From assembly GCA_900660155.1 (NCBI GenBank), contig CABFPE010000241.1, forward strand, positions 367,729-431,728: DNA of 64,000 nt, given 5' to 3'. Source of the DNA: Hofstenia miamia. Its lineage: Eukaryota; Xenacoelomorpha; Acoela; Hofsteniidae. This document shows positions 57,260-64,000 of this stretch, one piece after another; the stretch's first letter is position 1, and every line of letters begins with the position of its first letter. The translations under genes were made by a program, and so were the position numbers. The notes below the pieces were generated by a model. That model made no database searches, was not told the DNA's origin, and saw only the letters and a list, made by a program, of their open reading frames with translations.

Positions 57260-57990
57260 TACAATAAATTTTAATTGTCTGTGCATTTAGATGCTACATT
57301 ATTATATAATTTGTTACGTAAGTTTTAGAAGCTTACAATAAGCATTCTCGTCTGCGAATTAATTCTTGTTCATCATTTTCAGTTATAGTTATGCCATTGT
57401 ATATAAAGCTACAAAAAATTCGAAAATATTGCAAGATATTTTTTCAAAATGCGTTTAAAAACTTTGGCCACTTTGTATGCATTTTATGTAACGAGATTCT
57501 CTACAGATAACTCAGTTTATGGTAATAGAGAATATGTAACTAGGATCATATCAATACTTATCCATACAACACTGAAAATTCATTTTGCAAATCTACAGCA
57601 TGGTTAGTTTAAACTTATATGTGCATATTACAAACAATGTTTTCTAGTCTGTAGAAGTCGTAAATCCGGAGTTCTCTGTTTGATCAAGACAACGACAGAA
57701 ATATCACTACATTCAGTTTTATTCGCTTAGTAATTTCAAATTCCTACTGGTGCTAGTGAATCATATTGCACATCATTAACTTTAGGTACAACTATTTTTA
57801 ATTGATTTGGTAAACTTCCTTTAAAATCCGTACCAGATTAGCATGAAAATTGAGATCATAAGGCATGACCATTGCTAGCAATATGCGAAAAATCTGAAAG
57901 ACACTTCAAAGATTATTGTGAAGTAATTTTTTTTGTTAATATCAGCCTCATTAGTAGGATGTGCTAATCTATTTTTGTTGAAAAAGGACA
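57260..57990. repeat. Direct duplicate of 63238-63983
   Basis: Downstream of both F-box exons the sequence is nearly identical for about 730 bp (for example GAAGCTTACAATAAGC, GCCACTTTGTATGCATTTTA, CCATACAACACTGAAAATTC), with scattered changes and a few small indels. Ends near GGACAT in both. No coding frame seen inside. Confidence 0.85.
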
Positions 57991-58333
57991 TGGTTTATCT
58001 GTAATTTTTTATCGTAGCACAGTTGAACTCTAGTACTCGCATAAACCCTTTTACCTTCACAGTACTGGATTTGGACTATTGTCTCTTATCTCAGATTACT
58101 CTTTAAACTTTCATAATGGCGTCGTAATCATAATAGTGTTTTGCGGCAGAGCTTTTTGGCTGGCCGCAGCTGATCACTAATTTTTGTGCCGTGACTGGCA
58201 ATGAGTCTAATAGCCGCAGCCGTGCATTCAGCTGTAAATATTGAGTCCGTTTCTGGCTGTAAATTATTTATTGTGCATAAATATAATATTCACCATATTA
58301 CACATAATTTCCCTGGACTTACACTCGCCTTGA
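57991..58333. other. Left flank of the P element, no gene recognised
   Basis: Moderately GC-rich patch with repeated GCCGCAGC (58164, 58215). The same word (GGCCGCAGTC, ACCGCAGCTG) recurs on the right flank near 62010-62070. A 74-codon frame (58201-58425) runs across the element border and is therefore chance. Confidence 0.4.
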
Positions 58334-58340
58334 ATAAAAC

Positions 58341-61300
58341 CATGACCTACTATAAAGACGGCCTGACGATTTGCAGCAACCTACTAAAAAGAGGGGAGGG
58401 GGCGACTATTATTAACATAAATTAATTTATTAAACAAGAAAAAACCCTTTAATTCACAATTTTATACAGAAATACAAAATAAATTTAATAAAACTTAGGC
58501 ACGACCAACAGTAGCCGATTTAAATCCATGAATTTTATTGTCTTTCCTAGTTGATCTAACACTCTTTTGTAAGTTGTTAAAGTACACATTCGTGCAGCAT
58601 CTCGCAGAGTTCTTTCCAAAATAAATTTATTAATCACAAAAATAGAATGACTTCTAACGTCTGCATTACAGTGATGTAGTATTAAGTCTTGATTCGACAC
58701 AAGTATTTGAAACATTCTTTTAATTAATGAAAATAATTTTTCAGAAGGTACCTGAAGACCTCCACGGCTAATATCGTTAAGATAACTGGAATATTCGCAT
58801 TTGTCACTTGAATTTGCAATGATGTTTTCCTTACAAGAAGCACATAACTTGATAGGTTGAAATTTGTGAGCAATGTATCCAGCTATGAAGAACACAATTT
58901 CCAGTTCGAAGTCATTTAAGTCAACTAGATCTGAATTCCATGAAATATTTTGAATAATAGAAGATTTTGCTTCAAAAATATATTTCATTTCATCAACTTC
59001 ATGATTAGATAGAAAACTTTTTAACGTTTTCACTCGTTCTGAGCGCTGCACCTCGTACAAGCCAACAAGGAACCTACCACCTAAAATTTGGCGATAGCGA
59101 CTGAACCGTTTTTCCAGCGAATCTTGATTTATTCTGGATGTTAAGAAAAATTCATATTGATAATCTTCAATAAGATTTGTTGCTAAACTGGCAATCGAAC
59201 TGGTAGATAAAATAACAGCTTCAAATGTTTGCGTTGTTAATCCTGGTAACCTGGATTGCCGCCATTCATCTACCCAAGTTACGAAGTTCAAGAGAAACTC
59301 AATTTTTCTATCTCCTTTTGAAATTCCACGGCCGAGGCGAAGTGGGTGGCATTGAGATTTTGCGTTAAGAATGGACCACCAAATAAAAATAATTTCAATA
59401 AAAGTTGCAGTTGCTAAACACTCATGATCATCTGGGAAATAATTACGCAGAGCAACACTGTTTCTGTAATCAAAAATTCCAAGTGCTAAATTAACTTTTG
59501 TTATTTGTTCGAGGGATTCAGAACTGCTTGAGTCAAAGAAGGCGCTTTTTTCAAAAGACTTTTATGCTCCTTTTCAACATTATACAGTTTTTGCAAAGAT
59601 TTCCACGTAGCTTTGCCATTTTGAGGTAAATTGATTTTGAAAGCATCTATATCTGAAGTGAAGGGTGGAAGAGTAAATGTTTTAAATTTCAAAAAATTAT
59701 TCTGAATTGTCTTTATTAAGTGTACTACATCAAACAGCAAATGAGTGGTAAGATTAGGTGATACACATACTCGAAATCCACTGTCATCAACTGATTTATC
59801 GATAAGCAATCATCGATATGCACTTACATTAACGCGATTGTTGTCACAGGTAATTGAACGGATTCTTAATTTTGTGTCCGTTAAATCATTAAAAATTTTA
59901 ATGATTTCATCAACCAAATATTGATGAATAATTTTCACTACTGGAAGAGACTTTACAATAATGCTCTTACCACTTTTAAGCGAAGTAATCATAAAGCAGT
60001 AAATACTTCCATACAATTCTAAGTCATCATTAACACCAGAAACTTCACCTCCTTTATACTGAAAATCCTTCTCCAGATACATTTCATCAAATGTCAAGTA
60101 AACATCGCATTCATTTTCAAATTGGTATTCTGTAAAGTGTTGTGTATTGATTTTTTCTGCACATATTGTTCTCAAGAGACGAGAATGAGGCAATGGTAAA
60201 TGATCTGGAGCAATCTCATATGCTGCTGGGGAGGTAAAACGCATTAATAGTGCCAATCTGAGAATAGAGGAACTATATGGTTTTTTTCAAAAAATTGACG
60301 AAGATTTAAATCTTCAAGAACTGAATGTGAATGATCATTTTCAACATTACTAAGATAATTCATCAGTTCATGCAATTGAGATTTTCTTGTCAATTTGCAA
60401 TTGCGAGCACAGCGAAGAAAGTCAGGAAGTGGTACAGAAGAGCCATTGATGTAAAGCTTTACTTGCATATTAATAAAAACCAAAATGGATTCCTTAACAA
60501 CAGGCACAGGTTCCAATAAATTGTATATGCGAACACATTCAGGCAACCTAAAACTCTGATCAAAGTGAATTTATATTTCATATAATTAAAATATCATATA
60601 TATTATAATTTAGAATTTGCTTTTGTTAAAAAAAATGGATCAGAGTTTTATAAATGTTAACCTATCCAGCCGCCAATTTCTACCATCGCAGATATTTGAA
60701 GTTATATCGTTCAATGATTTGAGACGATCTGAAGAAACGAATGCAGGAAGCTCATCAGCAATTGCAGTACGATCACGTGGTGAAGGTCGGGAGTTAGATA
60801 TAGATGCCTAATAAAAATATAATTTAATTTTAATAGCAATATATTACTATGAATTTGCTTGCGTTAAGATATATCGTGCTTAACCCATTAACCTTAAATT
60901 GCATACGAATTTTTAATTGTTTTCAACATTCCACTCGACTACTATCCCAAATAGATGTGCCAATATCTCTAGATTTTAACGTTAGAAATGGTATCTAGCT
61001 AAGTTTTCGCAATTTACAGTCAGGGGTTAGAGCAATTCTATAGTTGCTTTATTTTTACAGCAATTGAATTATGACACAAATTAGATATGAAAATATAACT
61101 CAAAGTAAAACATTGAAACTGAAACTGAAATATTTTATTGAATTTTAGATTGCAATATCCTGTATGCATAGAAAAATCGCACTTAACATGACCACATACA
61201 TAGCGTACATTATATATTTTATGCAATGCATAACATTTAATAGTATTTTTATACTTCCATCACTTTTGCAATATTCTTACTTTGACTTGTATTTATTATA

Positions 61301-61906
61301 CATCGAACTTTAACTTAAGACTACTTCGTTGATCATTATTTAATACAGGCATGTAATATAATTTTAAACAATACAATTTTGAAGGAAAGTTACCTTAACA
61401 CTATATGGAAAATCGAATTTCGTTGATAAACTTCCAGGATTTAGCATTTTGCGGCCACTGCTGCTGATATGGAAATAATCCTCGGAAAAATGTTTTTCAC
61501 AAAGAGTTGTATTTTTAGTAATAGTATAATTTTCTCGTCGAATTGCTTTAATCCACTTGGTTTGTAAAAGGGAATTTCTTGGAAATTTAAACTGAGACAC
61601 ATATTTAGTTTTGTTACTTGTATGCTTGATCTGATATCCAGATTTGCACAATGGAGCACAACATTTTTTGGTCATGAGTTAAGTAATATAACAATCCTAC
61701 AATTATAACAGTTTCAGAAGTGATGTATGTACTGTAATTACGCAGAAATTATTTCTTCATTTAAAATAAATATATTGCGGTAAATTTAATTCATTTTTAA
61801 CGAATACGCTGTATTATATCATAATTTGCTTTAACCAATCAGAGAATGGCCACTACATTTTCCAACATTGCTGCAAATCGCCAGGCCGTCTTTATAGTAG
61901 GTCATG
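58341..61906 (-). mobile_element. P-type DNA transposon with terminal repeats and target duplication
   Basis: 3,566 bp. The left end starts CATGACCTACTATAAAGACG, continuing GCCTGACGATTTGCAGCAA. The right end, reverse-complemented, is CATGACCTACTATAAAGACG, continuing GCCTGGCGATTTGCAGCAA. TIRs are thus about 39 bp with one difference. CATG termini are those of P elements. Immediate flanks carry ATAAAAC (58334-58340 and 61907-61913), a 7-bp direct repeat; P elements usually make 8 bp. The single gene inside runs on the minus strand. Near-identical TIRs suggest a young insertion. Confidence 0.85.
58485..61675 (-). pseudogene. THAP-domain P-element transposase, nearly complete
   Basis: Exon 1 (61675-61394, donor AAG/GTAACT) is a THAP zinc DNA-binding domain: MTKKCCAPLCKSGYQIKHTS, VSQFKFPRN, WIKAIRRENY, TLCEKHFSEDYF. 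Exon 2 (60807-60662) joins in phase: KASISNSRPSPRDRTA to NWRLD. Exon 3 starts near 60553 (SFRLPECVRIYNLL). In it, SSSILRLALLMRFTSPAAYE is reached only by restoring one A in a run of seven near 60285. FDEMYLEKDFQYKGGEVSG holds the first catalytic Asp and ITCDNNRVN the second. An in-frame TGA follows at 59812-59810. HLLFDVVHLIKTIQNNFL continues, a frame change near 59545 follows, and then SRINQDSLEKRFSRYRQILG gives the Glu. SRGGLQVPSEKLFSLIKRMF is the conserved C-terminal block, ending at 58485. So two single-base shifts and one stop separate it from an open frame. It belongs to the THAP9/P family. Confidence 0.8.
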
Positions 61907-61913
61907 ATAAAAC

Positions 61914-62588
61914 TCATTATTAATTGTAAAGACCATATGTTTAATTCAGTTTGCAAAAGTTAAATTTACCTCCGGTAAAATTGCTGATTTGAAAGTTGAA
62001 GCTGTACGTGGCCGCAGTCGCAATGATTCAAGCCGAGTCTTATCGCTGGATGCGACCAAACCGCAGCTGCACTCAAAGCCACAAACACTACTTAATCCCA
62101 ATCACTTTCCATTATTGAGTCTTCAATGGTATCAACCACTTGATGGCTTCTGGAATTCTTTATTCCGCACACCTTAAAAGATCTTGCTTGTGAGATGTTC
62201 CGCATTACCTGCATTTGAAAGTTTCATCATTCATATCAGCTGAGTTTCGCATGATGCTACAGATCATGTAAAGTCATTCTAAGACTACAATTCAGTGCAT
62301 TTTAAGGTTTTGTTTGACAAATTTGAGAAATTCGAAGCGTTAGTTTATTTGTCAATCGAGAGTAATAATTATTCTTATTCTGCATTTTTTTGTCATCATT
62401 TCATAGCTAACTGATATTGTTAAGATCTCATTGACATCATATTTACCTTGTGAGTGATTCGAATCAGTTATTTTGCTTCAAGATTGAAGAAAACTTATTT
62501 GCTAAAGCATGTTCAGATAATAATTCAGAAGGCTTTAGGGAATTTTATGTTCACAATTTCTTATCGGAAACCAATAGAAACTTCATAT
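61914..62588. other. Right flank of the P element, no gene recognised
   Basis: AT-rich apart from a GC-richer patch at 62000-62080. A 62-codon frame (61989-62177) shows no motif. Confidence 0.4.
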
Positions 62589-62691
62589 ATCAGCTGCTTA
62601 TTAAAACACTACACATTTATTCACCTTGTGACTAAATTCCAATCAGCTGCTTATTAAAACACTACACATTTATTCACCTTGTGACTAAATT
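62589..62691. repeat. Two-copy 53-bp tandem repeat
   Basis: ATCAGCTGCTTATTAAAACA plus following bases repeats at 62589 and 62642. A weaker third copy (TTTACCTTGTGAGTGATTCG) lies near 62440. Confidence 0.85.
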
Positions 62692-62940
62692 ATAGTCGAA
62701 ATTTAAACAATGTTGTAATCTTGTTTCTAAAAAAGTATTATAACCGATTAATTTTTTAATGTTCTTAATTGAATTATGTCTCAGTGCTACGATTTCTTTA
62801 CTTTACCTTTAATCAGTGTACCCATTTCAGTTCCACAATGTTTTTCTCTTGCATAGTAATATTTTATTACTATGTAAGGAAAAAATAATCCCCTCACATT
62901 TTGCAACAGATTAACTAAATTTTGTTTAGACAGTGATTTG

Positions 62941-63252
62941 ATGTTAACTGAACTACCGTACGATATTCTTTTACATCTTCTTAAATTTCTCAAACCAAAG
63001 GATGTTTGCAATTTAGCATCCACGTGCAGATCATTTTATCATGAGTTTCCTTGGTCATTTGTTTACAAACTATTTCTCTGTAAATCTGTTGAGGAACCTT
63101 CGATGCACAACTTCATTAAGGATTACTCAGAATACTTGGAGAGATTACAGCATGAGATGTACATACCTCCACTATTTTTGTTTCCTCAAAGATATGGCTG
63201 TGGAGAAGGGAAAATGTATTTTTCTCCGCATATTTTCTACAATAACTTTTAA
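62941..63252 (+). CDS. F-box-like protein exon, copy at 63 kb
   Basis: Starts at ATG 62941, shortly after acceptor-like TTGTTTAG. LPYDILLHLLKFLKPKDVCN (residues about 5-24), then LASTCRSFYHEFPWSFVYKL, is a full F-box, the Skp1-binding motif of ubiquitin-ligase adaptors. It continues CKSVEEPSMHNFIKDYSEYL and ERLQHEMYIPPLFLFPQRYG, then CGEG. The same FLK.L and RYGCG motifs occur at 41.1-41.2 kb. It ends early (KMYFSPHIFYNNF, stop), before the LPPG...WRA segment seen at 41.2 kb, so the 3' part is lost or lies in another exon. This is the only uninterrupted F-box copy in the window. Upstream exons are not visible. It could be a functional short protein or a truncated gene. Confidence 0.6.
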   Translation: MLTELPYDILLHLLKFLKPKDVCNLASTCRSFYHEFPWSFVYKLFLCKSVEEPSMHNFIKDYSEYLERLQHEMYIPPLFLFPQRYGCGEGKMYFSPHIFYNNF

Positions 63253-64000
63253 TTGCCTGTGCCTTTAGATGCTACATTATTATATAATTTGTTATGTAAG
63301 TTTTAGAAGCTTACAATAAGCCTTCTAGTCTGCAAATAAATTCTTGTTCATCATTTTCAGTTATGGTTATGCCGTTGTATATAAAGCTACAAAAAATTCG
63401 AAAATATTGCAAGATATTTTTTCAAAATGCGTTTAAAAACTTTGGCCACTTTGTATGCATTTTATGTAACGAGATTCTCTACAGATAACTCAGTTTATGG
63501 TAATAGAGAATATGTAACTAGGATCATATCAATACTTATCCATACAACACTGAAAATTCATTTTGCAAATCTACAGCATGGTTAGTTTAAACTTATATGT
63601 GCATATTACAAACAATGTTTTCTAGTCTGTAGAAGTCGTAAATCCGGAATTCTCTGTTTGAGCAAGACAATGACAGAAATATCACTACATTCAGTTTTAT
63701 TCACTTAGTAATTTCAAATTCCTACTGGTGCTAGTGAATCATATTGCATATCTTTAAATTTAGGTACTATTTTTAATTGTTATGGCCTGAGAAAATTTGT
63801 GGTAAACTTCCTTTAAAATCCGTACCAAATTAGCATGAAAATTGAGATCATAGGGCATGACTATCGCTAACAATATGCGAAAATTCTGAAAGGCACTTCA
63901 AAGATTATTGTGAATAAGAAATTTTTCTAAATGTCTGCCTCATTAGTAGGATGTGCGAATCTATTTTTGTTGAAAAGGACATCGTAGTAGGGAAGACATT
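63253..64000. repeat. Direct duplicate of 57260-57990 and window end
   Basis: See the partner at 57260. The match ends near 63983, and the last bases (GTAGTAGGGAAGACATT) are unmatched. No coding frame recognised. Confidence 0.8.

Noticed and set aside
58201-58425. 74-codon frame crossing the left end of the P element
   Set aside because: It spans a transposon border and has no motif.
59772-59820. GTAAGT just before the in-frame TGA of the P transposase, as a possible intron
   Set aside because: The nearest acceptor would give a 37-base intron that breaks the frame, whereas the frame continues correctly straight after the TGA. A single stop is simpler.
1-64000. tRNA, rRNA, CRISPR, LTR retroelement and Polinton signals
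   Set aside because: None recognised by eye on either strand; a covariance-model and profile search would be needed to exclude small RNAs and decayed copies.

Overview
The window is AT-rich, gene-poor animal DNA. The broken host genes have introns with GT/AG borders. They are buried among LINEs with trinucleotide tails, Tc1/mariner elements, a hAT-type MITE and a P-type (THAP) transposon. Nothing looks bacterial or organellar. I would call it an invertebrate nuclear scaffold but cannot name the phylum. No tRNA, rRNA, CRISPR array, LTR retroelement or Polinton was recognised.

Layout. 1-4.8 kb: AT-rich, with one orphan exon-like frame. 4.9-5.4 kb: a decayed P-like transposase. 5.8-12.8 kb: an unknown repeat family and a 2.28-kb duplication across an N. 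14.9-20.7 kb: a large inverted repeat with a DD41D-type mariner at its centre and decayed exons in its arms. 21-25.5 kb: a LINE with a restriction-like endonuclease, scrambled by assembly, tail-to-tail with a second LINE. 26-42 kb: F-box relics, a degenerate copy of an FHA locus, a THAP relic, two Tc1 loci and several MITEs. 42.4-46.9 kb: a four-exon FHA-domain gene of the APLF/PNKP/aprataxin type. 48-56 kb: a piggyBac-like trace, a mariner MITE, and two LINEs head-to-head, one of them CR1-like with a 2A-like peptide and an SGNH esterase ORF. 57-64 kb: two F-box copies in a 0.7-1 kb direct duplication, with a 3.57-kb P element between them.

Two themes run through the window. First, a host locus carrying an F-box-like gene and an FHA gene has been duplicated repeatedly; about six F-box pieces and several copies of one FHA-gene exon lie among the transposons. 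Second, nine single-N positions (5457, 10504, 19604, 20550, 21602, 22429, 22987, 52334, 52876) mark contig joins, and eight of them sit at duplicated, overlapping or misplaced sequence. Several apparent duplications are therefore probably assembly artefacts. The real LINE near 21-24 kb and the real CR1 near 51-56 kb can be read by skipping the misplaced pieces.

Most reading frames in the window are chance or shadow frames. The best intact host coding evidence is the FHA gene and the F-box exon near 63 kb. The most complete mobile element is the P element at 58341-61906.
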